From the NCBI GenBank assembly GCA_964497515.1, contig CAZCCV010000014.1:1-56432 (forward strand): a stretch of 56,432 nucleotides of DNA, read 5' to 3'. The position numbers were made by a program, and so were the translations under genes. Below, in pieces: positions 1 to 7,266 of the stretch. Under the pieces are notes generated by a model, which saw nothing but the letters and a program-made list of their open reading frames with translations, searched no databases and had not been told where the DNA came from. Within the stretch, counting starts at the first letter, position 1, and the number at the start of each line of letters is the position of its first letter. This stretch comes from CAZCCV01 sp964497515. Lineage in GTDB: Bacteria > Armatimonadota > UBA5829 > DTLH01.

Positions 1-43
1 CTTATCGAATAGGAAACAGGGAACCTGTTAGATCAATCTTAAT

Positions 44-70
44 GGTTGGCCGGGAAAACCTCGGCCAACC
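44..70 (+). promoter_or_regulatory. Hairpin in the rpsJ leader
   Basis: Perfect 9-bp inverted repeat GGTTGGCCG / CGGCCAACC with a 9-nt loop, ending about 30 nt before the rpsJ SD. There is no U-tract, so it is either a terminator-like remnant of the gene upstream of the window or a leader hairpin of the ribosomal operon. Confidence 0.5.
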
Positions 71-105
71 CAGAGATGATGGATAACTGATCCCAAGGAG
101 TAACG

Positions 106-414
106 ATGCGTAAGGACAAGGTAAGGATTCGGCTGAAGGCGTTCGACCACAGAATACTCGATCAATCGGCCGAAAGAATAGTCGACACAGTTAAGCGAAC
201 CGGTGCAAAAATCTCCGGTCCAGTACTGCTGCCGACGGAAAAAGACATTTACTGCGTCAACCGCGGGCCGAATATCGACAAGGAGTCGATGGAGCATTTC
301 GAGGTAAGGACTCACAAACGATTGATCGACATACTCAATCCGGGTCCAAAGACTATCGATGCCCTGATGCGACTCGACCTGCCGAGCGGTGTGGACATAG
401 AGATCAAGCTGTAG
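106..414 (+). CDS. rpsJ: 30S ribosomal protein S10
   Basis: A 102-residue S10 protein, full length for the family, carrying the S10 signature region (FEVRTHKRLIDI). S10 sits in the 30S head and in many bacteria also serves as NusE in antitermination complexes. The ATG follows an AAGGAG SD by 6 nt. It opens the S10 operon; what lies upstream is outside the window. An 81-nt gap to rplC holds a small hairpin (GTCAC/GTGAC near 447-464). Confidence 0.97.
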   Translation: MRKDKVRIRLKAFDHRILDQSAERIVDTVKRTGAKISGPVLLPTEKDIYCVNRGPNIDKESMEHFEVRTHKRLIDILNPGPKTIDALMRLDLPSGVDIEIKL

Positions 415-495
415 GGTACAGGGATAAGTGAAGGCTGGCGTCACGTAAGCAGGTGACTAACCCGCCCTAAGCCCCGAGACCCTTGGGAGTTTCTA

Positions 496-1128
496 ATGCT
501 GAGAGCGATTTTAGGTAAGAAGCTGGGAATGACCCAGATATTTGATGAATCCGGACGGCTGATACCCGTTACCGTGATTCACGCGACGCCGATGGTAGTC
601 ACCCAGAAGAAGACTGTCGCCACCGATGGTTACGATGGTGTGCAGGTTGGGTTTGACGAAGTCGCGGAGAACCGAGTAACCAAGCCGGTGCTTGGCCACC
701 TGAAGAAGGCCGGTGTAAAGCCGATGCGCCATCTGCGCGAGCTGCCGATAAGCAGTGTTGACGACATGGAGGTCGGACGCGAGATCAAGGCCGAGGAAGT
801 ACTATCGGATGGCGACACTGTTGCCGTCACGGGCACATCCAAAGGCAAAGGCTTCGCTGGAGTTATCAAGCGATGGCATTTCCGTGGTGCAGTTATGACC
901 CACGGTTCTATGGTTCACAGAAAGCCACAGTCCGGTGGGGCAACCGACCCTGCAAGAGTGTTTAAGGGCAGAAAGCGGCCTGGTCGGATGGGTGGAGATA
1001 CAGTAACTGTTCGACGACTTACTGTGTTCCGAGTGGACGCAGAGCGCAATCTGGTGCTGATCAAAGGTGCTGTACCTGGCGCTAACGGTGGAATCGTCGA
1101 AATTAAGAAGATGGAGAAGGGGGATTAG
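496..1128 (+). CDS. rplC: 50S ribosomal protein L3
   Basis: A 210-residue L3, which binds near the 3' end of 23S rRNA and nucleates early 50S assembly. It opens with the typical LGKKLGMTQIF and has the conserved GTSKGKGFAGVIKRW loop and GRMGG segment that reach toward the peptidyl-transferase centre. The ATG follows a GGGAG SD. Its TAG is separated from the rplD ATG by one base, so the two are almost certainly translationally coupled. Confidence 0.97.
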   Translation: MLRAILGKKLGMTQIFDESGRLIPVTVIHATPMVVTQKKTVATDGYDGVQVGFDEVAENRVTKPVLGHLKKAGVKPMRHLRELPISSVDDMEVGREIKAEEVLSDGDTVAVTGTSKGKGFAGVIKRWHFRGAVMTHGSMVHRKPQSGGATDPARVFKGRKRPGRMGGDTVTVRRLTVFRVDAERNLVLIKGAVPGANGGIVEIKKMEKGD

Positions 1129-1129
1129 G

Positions 1130-1756
1130 ATGCCTACAGTCACCCTTGTATCGAAGAGCGGTGAGCAGGTTGGCAGTCTCGATCTGAGCCGGGAAGTGTT
1201 CGATGTCGAGCCTAACGTCACCCTGATGCACCAGGCAGTAACTGAGGAACTGGCAAACCTGCGCAGCGGAACTGCAGATACTAAGACTCGCGGCGAGGTA
1301 AGAGGCGGAGGCAGGAAGCCGTACCGGCAGAAAGGCACCGGCAGAGCGAGAGCAGGAAGCATTCGGTCACCGTTGTGGCCGGGAGGCGGCACTGTTTGGG
1401 GTCCGCAGACGCGCAGTTACGAGCAGAATATGCCTAAGAAGATGCGGAAAGCGGCGTTTAGAAGCGCGCTGTCGACAAAGGTGAAAGATGGAGCGGTCGT
1501 TGTGGTTGATGATCTTTCCGTTGACGAAGGCAAAACCAAGAAGTTTGTCGAGATACTGACTAATTTGGAAGTTACGGGCAAGGTGCTGGTAGTGGTTTCC
1601 GAGATTAGCGACGAGCTGGTCTTGGCTGCGCGAAATGTTCCGAATGTATGGCTGAGAGTCGCTCCGGCAATTAGTGTGTCGGAAGTACTCGACAGCAACC
1701 GGATGATAATGACCAAAGCCGCCGCACAGAAGCTGGAGGAGGCATTCGCAAAGTGA
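1130..1756 (+). CDS. rplD: 50S ribosomal protein L4
   Basis: A 208-residue L4, whose internal loop lines the peptide exit tunnel. The tunnel loop is recognisable (GGGRKPYRQKGTGRARAG). The ATG at 1130 was chosen over an upstream in-frame start inside rplC because it gives the family N terminus (MPTVTLVSKSG) and has an SD (GGGGGATTAGG). In some bacteria L4 represses the S10 operon; nothing here shows whether this one does. Its last 4 nt overlap rplW (GTGA). Confidence 0.96.
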   Translation: MPTVTLVSKSGEQVGSLDLSREVFDVEPNVTLMHQAVTEELANLRSGTADTKTRGEVRGGGRKPYRQKGTGRARAGSIRSPLWPGGGTVWGPQTRSYEQNMPKKMRKAAFRSALSTKVKDGAVVVVDDLSVDEGKTKKFVEILTNLEVTGKVLVVVSEISDELVLAARNVPNVWLRVAPAISVSEVLDSNRMIMTKAAAQKLEEAFAK

Positions 1757-2046
1757 GAGATCCTTACGAGATAGTGCGGCGTCCGATCGTGACTGAAAAG
1801 AGCATGGACGGCGTTGCCGAAGGAAAGTATACATTCGAGGTTGCGCCTGATTCGAACAAGATCGAGATTGGGCAAGCAATCGCCAAGTTATTCAAAGTCA
1901 ATGTAGTGAAGGTCAATACCATCACTGTGAAAGGCAAGAAGAAGAGAGTGGGGCGACATCCGGAAGGTAAGACGCCCGACATCAAGAAGGCGATTGTTAC
2001 GGTCGCTCCCGGTGAGAGGATTAAAGAGATCGTTGATAGTATGTAG
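1753..2046 (+). CDS. rplW: 50S ribosomal protein L23
   Basis: A 97-residue L23, the exit-site protein that docks trigger factor and SRP. It begins MRDPYEIVRRPIVTEKS, and the family core K(V)NTITVKGKKKRVGR follows. The start is GTG, overlapping the rplD stop in a GTGA junction, which indicates coupled translation. A 93-nt gap to rplB follows. Confidence 0.95.
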   Translation: MRDPYEIVRRPIVTEKSMDGVAEGKYTFEVAPDSNKIEIGQAIAKLFKVNVVKVNTITVKGKKKRVGRHPEGKTPDIKKAIVTVAPGERIKEIVDSM

Positions 2047-2059
2047 GATGAGCGGTGAA

Positions 2060-2128
2060 CCTGGCGCTAAGGGTGGTGTAGCTCCGAGCGCGCAAAGGTA
2101 TCACGCCTCTCCTGTGGTATAAGCCAGG
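2060..2128 (+). promoter_or_regulatory. Possible long-range hairpin occluding the rplB SD
   Basis: In the rplW-rplB gap, CCTGGC at 2060-2065 can pair with GCCAGG at 2123-2128, which overlaps the rplB SD (AGGAGGA, 2126-2132). A smaller wobble-containing hairpin lies between them. It is a plausible translational control element but only 6 bp long at its base. Confidence 0.3.
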
Positions 2129-2139
2129 AGGATTTTCCA

Positions 2140-2964
2140 GTGGCATTGAAACAGTTTAAGCCCACTTCCCCAGGGCGACGCTACGTCACGGTGTCGACCT
2201 TTGAGGAAGTGACGAAGAAGGAGCCGGAGAAGTCGCTCGTTAAGCCGCTGAAAAGGTCCGGGGGACGGAACTTTCAGGGGAAGATAACGATGAGGCACGT
2301 CGGCGGTGGCCATAAGAGGGCGTACAGAATTATCGACTTCAAGCGCGATAAGGCTGGGGTTCCGGGAAAGGTCAGCGCTATTGAGTACGATCCGAACCGA
2401 TCGGCTCGCATTGCCCTCGTTGTCTATGCAGATGGCGAGAAGCGTTATATTTTGGCTCCTCTTGGACTCAAGGTCGGAGACCAGATTGTTGCTTCGACGG
2501 AAGCTGATATCAGACCGGGCAACTCGCTTCCGCTTGCGAATATCCCGGTAGGTACGATGGTTCACAACATCGAACTTACTCCGGGCAAAGGTGGACAGCT
2601 TGCAAGAAGCGCCGGCAGCGGTGCGCAGCTTATGGCTAAGGAAGGCAAATACGCTACCCTTAGACTGCCGTCTGGCGAGATGAGAAACGTGCTGTTGACC
2701 TGCAAGGCCACCATTGGCCAGGTAGGGAACCCTGAGCACGAGAATATTACGCTCGGTAAAGCTGGACGCTCCAGATGGCTTGGAATCAAGCCTGGGGTCC
2801 GCGGAGTGGTTATGAACGCGAGAGACCATCCACACGGTGGCGGTGAGGGTAAATCACCTATCGGACGCAAGACTCCGATGTCCCCGTGGGGTAAGCCCGC
2901 ACTGGGACAGAAGACTCGAAAGAAGAAGCTTTCCGACAAGTTGATTGTGAGAAGACGGAAGTAG
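2140..2964 (+). CDS. rplB: 50S ribosomal protein L2
   Basis: A 274-residue L2, needed for subunit joining and peptidyl transferase function. The conserved C-terminal HPHGGGEGKSPIGRKTPMSPWGKP stretch, with the histidine long discussed for activity, is intact at about residues 228-251. The start is GTG behind an excellent AGGAGGA SD. rpsS follows after 12 nt. Confidence 0.97.
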   Translation: MALKQFKPTSPGRRYVTVSTFEEVTKKEPEKSLVKPLKRSGGRNFQGKITMRHVGGGHKRAYRIIDFKRDKAGVPGKVSAIEYDPNRSARIALVVYADGEKRYILAPLGLKVGDQIVASTEADIRPGNSLPLANIPVGTMVHNIELTPGKGGQLARSAGSGAQLMAKEGKYATLRLPSGEMRNVLLTCKATIGQVGNPEHENITLGKAGRSRWLGIKPGVRGVVMNARDHPHGGGEGKSPIGRKTPMSPWGKPALGQKTRKKKLSDKLIVRRRK

Positions 2965-2976
2965 GAGGATTAACTG

Positions 2977-3261
2977 GTGACGCGATCGCTAAAGAAAGGC
3001 CCATACGCAGAGCCAAAGCTCCTTGAGAAGATCGATCAGATGAACGCCAAGGGCGAGAAGAAGATCATCAAGACGTGGTCGAGGAGATCGACGATCTTCC
3101 CGTCTATGATCGGTCATACGATAGCCGTACACGATGGCCGCAAGCATGTTCCGGTGTTCGTGACTGAGAATATGGTGGGTCACAAACTCGGCGAGTTTGC
3201 TGTGACACGGCTGTATCGAGGCCACGGCAATCGTGCTGAGAGATCGTCTGGTCTGAAGTAG
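2977..3261 (+). CDS. rpsS: 30S ribosomal protein S19
   Basis: A 94-residue S19 of the 30S head, which pairs with S13 and contacts the A-site finger. It opens TRSLKKGPY and contains the family block MIGHTIAVHDGRKHVPVFV. The start is GTG with an AGGAGG SD. It lies 12 nt after rplB and 18 nt before rplV. Confidence 0.97.
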   Translation: MTRSLKKGPYAEPKLLEKIDQMNAKGEKKIIKTWSRRSTIFPSMIGHTIAVHDGRKHVPVFVTENMVGHKLGEFAVTRLYRGHGNRAERSSGLK

Positions 3262-3279
3262 GCCGCGAGGAGATTGGAC

Positions 3280-4041
3280 ATGGAAGCTACAGTCGCGAAA
3301 GTACGCGATTTTACTAGAAGACAATTGCAGGGGGAACGTGTGTGGCGCGTCGGTGTGACGCTGTCGGAAGATAGTGCCAAGGTCACTTTGCATACGCCGG
3401 ACAAACCGGAAAGGCTGACCAGCTCTCGCAGCAAGAATCGTGAGGCAGTTGCCGAGCGATTGACGAAGGAGCTGAAAAACCATTTCGGGCGAGACATCGC
3501 TGTTGAGGTTGTGCAGGCACCTACCGCTGTCGCTAGCTTCATTCGTATCTCTCCGAGAAAGTGTAGATTTGTGGTGGATGTCATCCGCGGCAAATCGGTA
3601 GAAGATGCGCTGGCTATTTTGCAGTTTGTCCCGAACTCTGCTGCAAAGACTGTCCACAAGCTGATTAGAAGCGCTGTGGCCAATGCAGAGAACAACCATC
3701 GAATGGACGGCGACCTGCTAGAGGTCATGCATGTCCACGTTGATGAAGGACCGACTCTAAAGCGCATCAGCCAGAGAGCTCAGGGACGTGCTTACCATAT
3801 TCTGAAGCGAACCAGCCACATCACGGTGGGACTGGCTGAGAGCGAGAAGCTCGCAGCGAAGCCTAAGGCTGGACGTAGCAAGAGTGTGGCTCGAACGGTC
3901 ACCAAGACCACTCGTCGCACTGGCACTCGGACAGAAGGCAGCAAGAAACCGAGAAGCACTGAAGCAGCCTCGCCAGCGGCAACTGCCGCTAAAGGTGAGC
4001 AGCCGAAGCCGACTCGGCGTCAGCGCAAAGGAGGAGAGTAA
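3280..4041 (+). CDS. rplV: 50S ribosomal protein L22 with extra N- and C-terminal regions
   Basis: L22 lines the exit tunnel and is usually about 110-120 residues; this one is 253. The L22 core runs from about residue 80 (IRISPRKCRFVVDVIRGK) to about 190 and includes the tunnel hairpin and ITVGLAE-type end. The first ~78 residues form a separate segment that resembles the KH2 domain of S3, encoded just downstream. A lysine, arginine, threonine and alanine-rich tail of ~65 residues follows the core. The ATG at 3280 has a GAGGAG SD at 7 nt. The reading frame is continuous across all three parts, and no internal start with a good SD precedes the core. Confidence 0.9.
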   Translation: MEATVAKVRDFTRRQLQGERVWRVGVTLSEDSAKVTLHTPDKPERLTSSRSKNREAVAERLTKELKNHFGRDIAVEVVQAPTAVASFIRISPRKCRFVVDVIRGKSVEDALAILQFVPNSAAKTVHKLIRSAVANAENNHRMDGDLLEVMHVHVDEGPTLKRISQRAQGRAYHILKRTSHITVGLAESEKLAAKPKAGRSKSVARTVTKTTRRTGTRTEGSKKPRSTEAASPAATAAKGEQPKPTRRQRKGGE

Positions 4042-4863
4042 TTGGGGCAGAAAGTTCACCCAATAGGGTTTAGAATTGGCGTGATCCGCGACTGGGAAAG
4101 CCGGTGGTACGCTACTAAGGAGATGCCAGCTCTGATTGCCGAGGACGCTGCTATTCGTAGTTATATCCGAAAACGGCTGTCGCAGGCTGCAATCTCTCGA
4201 GTTGAGATAGAGCGTTCACCTGGTAGAGTGAAGTTAGTCATTCATACGGCAAAGCCCGGCCTCATTATTGGTCGCGGTGGACGCGGCGTTGATGAGCTTA
4301 GAGACGAAATCACGAAGCTCACCAAGGGCAAGCAGGTCCATATCGCTGTCGAGGAAGTAAGGCAGCCAGAGACCGATGCTCAGTTGGTTGCGGAGTCTAT
4401 CGCTCAGCAGATCGAAAAGCGTATTGCCTATAAGAGAGCTATGAAGCAGTCGATCACCCGCACTATTCGAATGGGTGCCAAGGGGATCAAAATCCGAATG
4501 GCTGGACGCTTGGGCGGCGCCGAAATGGCTCGAGTAGAGGTTGATAGAGCTGGGAAGATTCCGCTGCAGACGCTGCGTGCGGATATCGACTATGGGTTCG
4601 CTGAAGCAAAAACCACCTATGGCCATATCGGAATAAAGGTGTGGATCTACAAGGGCGAGATTCTTCCGGGACAACGCAGAGCTGAACCGACTGAAGAAGA
4701 ACTGATGGAGATACGTCGCAGACAGATCAGGGAGCGCGGAGAGAGAAGACGCCCGAGAGGTGACGGAAGCTACGGCGCACGATCTGGCGGCGGCCGCGGT
4801 GGTCGCAGCGGCGGCCGTAGCGGTGGCCGCAGCGGTGGCGAGCAGAGAGGAGGCGGCCGCTAG
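4042..4863 (+). CDS. rpsC: 30S ribosomal protein S3 with RG-rich tail
   Basis: A 273-residue S3, part of the mRNA entry tunnel. It starts at TTG (GQKVHPIGFR after the initiator) directly at the rplV stop, with SD GGAGGAG. The KH2 domain is at about residues 55-110 with an intact GRGGRG loop, followed by the S3 C-terminal domain to about 210. The tail is basic and then becomes a run of SGGR/GGRG repeats; the DNA there is a GC-rich tandem repeat (about 4785-4860). The TAG overlaps the rplP GTG by one base. Confidence 0.96.
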   Translation: MGQKVHPIGFRIGVIRDWESRWYATKEMPALIAEDAAIRSYIRKRLSQAAISRVEIERSPGRVKLVIHTAKPGLIIGRGGRGVDELRDEITKLTKGKQVHIAVEEVRQPETDAQLVAESIAQQIEKRIAYKRAMKQSITRTIRMGAKGIKIRMAGRLGGAEMARVEVDRAGKIPLQTLRADIDYGFAEAKTTYGHIGIKVWIYKGEILPGQRRAEPTEEELMEIRRRQIRERGERRRPRGDGSYGARSGGGRGGRSGGRSGGRSGGEQRGGGR

Positions 4864-5330
4864 TGTTGATGCCAAAGAAGGTGAAGCATCGCAAGGTGCA
4901 CAGGGGCTCAAGAGCTGGAAAAGCGAGCTCCGGTAACAAGATCGATTTTGGCGAATACGGACTTCAGGCGATCGAAAGTTGCTGGCTTACTGCCAACCAG
5001 ATCGAAGCTGCCAGAATCGCAATGACAAGACATATCCGCAGAGGCGGTCAGATATGGATCCGAGTATTCCCGGATAAGCCGGTTACTAAGAAGCCGGCTG
5101 AAACTAGGATGGGAAGCGGAAAAGGCGCTCCAGAAGTCTGGGTTGCCGTAGTCAAACCAGGCAGGATGCTTTTTGAGATGTCGGGAGTAGATGAAGCCCT
5201 CGCTAAGGAAGCTATGAGACTTGCTTCTCATAAGCTGCCGATTAAGACGAGGTTTGTGACTAGGAAAGAGCAGAGTGAGATAAGTGAAGCGGTCGGAATT
5301 CAAGCGGCAGATGCGGCAGAGCTCGAGTAG
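4863..5330 (+). CDS. rplP: 50S ribosomal protein L16
   Basis: A 155-residue L16 that helps form the A-site tRNA pocket. The GTG at 4863 gives the classical MLMPK N terminus and lies 9 nt after GGAGG, so it is preferred over the ATG two codons later. The core is standard through about residue 140 (ASHKLPIKTRFV); the last residues (EQSEISEAVGIQ and on) are an extension. That extension overlaps rpmC by 47 nt. Confidence 0.95.
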   Translation: MLMPKKVKHRKVHRGSRAGKASSGNKIDFGEYGLQAIESCWLTANQIEAARIAMTRHIRRGGQIWIRVFPDKPVTKKPAETRMGSGKGAPEVWVAVVKPGRMLFEMSGVDEALAKEAMRLASHKLPIKTRFVTRKEQSEISEAVGIQAADAAELE

Positions 5331-5508
5331 AGAGCTGGAAAACCTGCTGAGAGAAGAACGGAAGAATCTGTTCGGACTCCGTCAGCAGATTGCAATGAAA
5401 CAGATCAGCAACCCGCTCGCGGTTCGTGAGTCACGAAAGCGAATTGCCCGCCTACTGACTGCTATTCGCGAGCGCGAGCTTAATGAGGCTGGAGAACAGG
5501 CTAAGTAA
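5284..5508 (+). CDS. rpmC: 50S ribosomal protein L29
   Basis: A 74-residue L29 at the exit site near L23. It shows the two-helix pattern ELENLLREERKNLFGLRQQ and a C-terminal RKRIARLLTAIRERE. The GTG at 5284 lies inside rplP in another frame, giving a 47-nt overlap; the first residues MKRSEF match the usual MK-x-x-E start, which supports it. The SD is weak, so coupling to rplP translation is likely. The TAA shares one base with the rpsQ ATG. Confidence 0.9.
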   Translation: MKRSEFKRQMRQSSSRELENLLREERKNLFGLRQQIAMKQISNPLAVRESRKRIARLLTAIRERELNEAGEQAK

Positions 5509-5765
5509 TGAGCGAGAGAACAGCAAGAAAAGTCCGAACAGGGCAGGTCATAAGCGACAAGATGGACAAAACCGTCGTGGTAGCTGTCAGAACTTTGGTG
5601 AAGCACCCGCTCTACGGAAAGATTATGCGCCGAACTACTAAGTTCAAGGCTCACGACGAAGAGAACACAGCGGGACAGGGAGACGTTGTCGAGATCACTG
5701 AGACAAGACCGTTCTCCCGTGAGAAGCGTTGGCGTGTATCGAAGATAGTAGAAAAAGCCAAGTAG
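5508..5765 (+). CDS. rpsQ: 30S ribosomal protein S17
   Basis: An 85-residue S17, a primary 16S rRNA binder with an OB fold. Conserved segments are visible: VISDKMDKTVVV, the HPLYGKI block and the C-terminal TRPFSREKRWRVSKIVEKA. The ATG overlaps the rpmC stop (TAATG). A 93-nt gap follows in which CGCGG and CCGCG near its two ends can pair. Confidence 0.96.
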   Translation: MSERTARKVRTGQVISDKMDKTVVVAVRTLVKHPLYGKIMRRTTKFKAHDEENTAGQGDVVEITETRPFSREKRWRVSKIVEKAK

Positions 5766-5858
5766 TGGGCGCGGGCAGCGAGCTGATGGATTTCAGGCTG
5801 TGCTTTGCTTCTGTAATCCTTTGGCTGTGGGTCCGCGACCGATGAGAGGTTATTTAGA

Positions 5859-6227
5859 ATGATACAACTGTATTCCCGGATGCGATCGGCGGATAATTCT
5901 GGTGCAAAAGAGATCATGTGCATTAGAGTTATGAAAGGCTCCGCGAGCCGTTATGCGGGTGTTGGCGATATATTTGTCGGCACAGTGAAATCGGCACTTC
6001 CTAATGCTACCGTGAAGAAGGGTGAAATCGTCAGATGTGTTGTGGTTCGAACTAAGAACCCCGTTCATCGCGCCGATGGCACGATTCTGAGATTCGATGA
6101 GAATGCGGCCGTCGTTATTAATAACGCAAACGAGCCGCGTGGCACGAGGATATTTGGGCCGGTTGCTCGTGAGCTCCGTGAAAGTGGCTTTATGCGGATT
6201 ATTTCGCTTGCTCCGGAGGTCTTGTAG
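5859..6227 (+). CDS. rplN: 50S ribosomal protein L14
   Basis: A 122-residue L14, of normal length, at the subunit interface. It opens MIQLYSRMRSADNSGAKE and ends with the family GPVARELRESGFMRIISLAPEVL. The ATG follows GAGAGGT. An 81-nt structured gap precedes rplX. Confidence 0.97.
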   Translation: MIQLYSRMRSADNSGAKEIMCIRVMKGSASRYAGVGDIFVGTVKSALPNATVKKGEIVRCVVVRTKNPVHRADGTILRFDENAAVVINNANEPRGTRIFGPVARELRESGFMRIISLAPEVL

Positions 6228-6229
6228 AG

Positions 6230-6295
6230 GCAGCGGTGTGGTCTTCGGTGACTAGGCACTTGGCGTGCATTGCCGACGAAAACCAGTTGTGCTGC
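6230..6295 (+). promoter_or_regulatory. Structured rplX leader
   Basis: The rplN-rplX gap folds into nested pairs: GCAGC (6230-6234) with GCTGC (6291-6295), an inner GGT.TTCG with CGAA.ACC, and an apical GCAC/GTGC hairpin. The outer stem ends directly against the rplX SD (GGAGA). This looks like an RNA control element, possibly a ribosomal-protein binding site. Confidence 0.45.
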
Positions 6296-6308
6296 GGAGA
6301 TAAAGACA

Positions 6309-6680
6309 ATGAAGAAGAATTACAAACCAAAGTATGAGGGCAAGTTCCGTCTGAAAAAGGACGATGAGGTCGTTGTGCTGTCGGGTCGTTACGATGACAA
6401 GGGCAAGCGAGCTAAGATCATCGAGACCATTCCTCATGAGGGAAAGGTTATAGTCGATGGTGTGAATATCGCTGTTCGTCATCACAGGCCGCAGCGTGCA
6501 ACTCGCGCTACTCCAAAGTCGCAGACAGGTCTTATTCAGATGCCTGCGCCTATGAGCGCGTCAAAAGTTATGCTCGTATGCCCAAAGTGCAGCAAGCCGA
6601 CCCGGATTTCTTCCGGACAGACATCGGACGGCAAGAGAAGCCGCCGCTGCCTCAAGTGCCACGAGCTCATTGATGTATGA
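6309..6680 (+). CDS. rplX: 50S ribosomal protein L24
   Basis: A 123-residue L24 with an N-terminal KOW motif (about residues 10-40, DDEVVVLSGRYDDKGKRAKI) and, as in many bacteria, a C-terminal CPKC...CLKC pair that probably binds zinc. The ATG at 6309 is preferred to an upstream in-frame start because it gives the family N terminus and has a GGAGA SD. L24 is an assembly initiator of the 50S subunit. Confidence 0.95.
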   Translation: MKKNYKPKYEGKFRLKKDDEVVVLSGRYDDKGKRAKIIETIPHEGKVIVDGVNIAVRHHRPQRATRATPKSQTGLIQMPAPMSASKVMLVCPKCSKPTRISSGQTSDGKRSRRCLKCHELIDV

Positions 6681-6693
6681 GGAGACGCTTCCA

Positions 6694-7239
6694 ATGTCTG
6701 CACGATTGAAAGAACAATATAAAGCGGAAGTCGTTCCCCAGATGATGAAGGCCTTCGAGTACCGGAATATTATGATGGTGCCCAGGGTTACAAAGATCGT
6801 CGTGAATATGGGGGTTGGGACTGCCATCCAGGATGCAAAACAGTTGGATGCAGCAGTTAACGACATGGCTATCATAACCGGCCAGAGACCTGTTGTTACT
6901 AAGGCGAAGAAGTCGATATCGAACTTTAAGCTCAGGGCTGGAATGCGCGTAGGCTGCAAGGTAACCCTGCGTGGAGATAAAATGTGGGAGTTCCTGGACA
7001 GGCTCGCCAATATTACTCTCCCTCGCGTACGTGACTTTGGCGGACTTAGCCCAAGCTCGTTCGATGGAAGAGGGAATTTTGCGATGGGGCTCAAAGAGCA
7101 GCTTGTCTTCCCTGAAATCGACTACGATAAGGTAGACAGAACCCGCGGAATGGATATCATTATCACTACGACGGCGAAGACCGACGAAGAGGCCAGGTCG
7201 CTGCTTCGCGCACTGGGAATGCCGTTTAGAGAATCGTAG
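6694..7239 (+). CDS. rplE: 50S ribosomal protein L5
   Basis: A 181-residue L5, which binds 5S rRNA and contacts P-site tRNA. It contains MMVPRVTKIVVNMGVG, the ITGQRPVVTKAKKSI block, VTLRGDKMWEFLDRL and the C-terminal MDIIITTTAKTDEEAR. The ATG at 6694 follows a GAGGAG SD by about 10 nt. In most bacteria rpsN comes next; here a GTPase gene intervenes. Confidence 0.97.
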   Translation: MSARLKEQYKAEVVPQMMKAFEYRNIMMVPRVTKIVVNMGVGTAIQDAKQLDAAVNDMAIITGQRPVVTKAKKSISNFKLRAGMRVGCKVTLRGDKMWEFLDRLANITLPRVRDFGGLSPSSFDGRGNFAMGLKEQLVFPEIDYDKVDRTRGMDIIITTTAKTDEEARSLLRALGMPFRES

Positions 7240-7266
7240 GAATCGAGGCTAGCGAGTAGGCACACG

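Noticed and set aside
28..444. Minus-strand open frame over rpsJ
   Set aside because: It lies opposite a complete S10 gene, has no family resemblance and no SD; similar shadow frames opposite other genes were also ignored.
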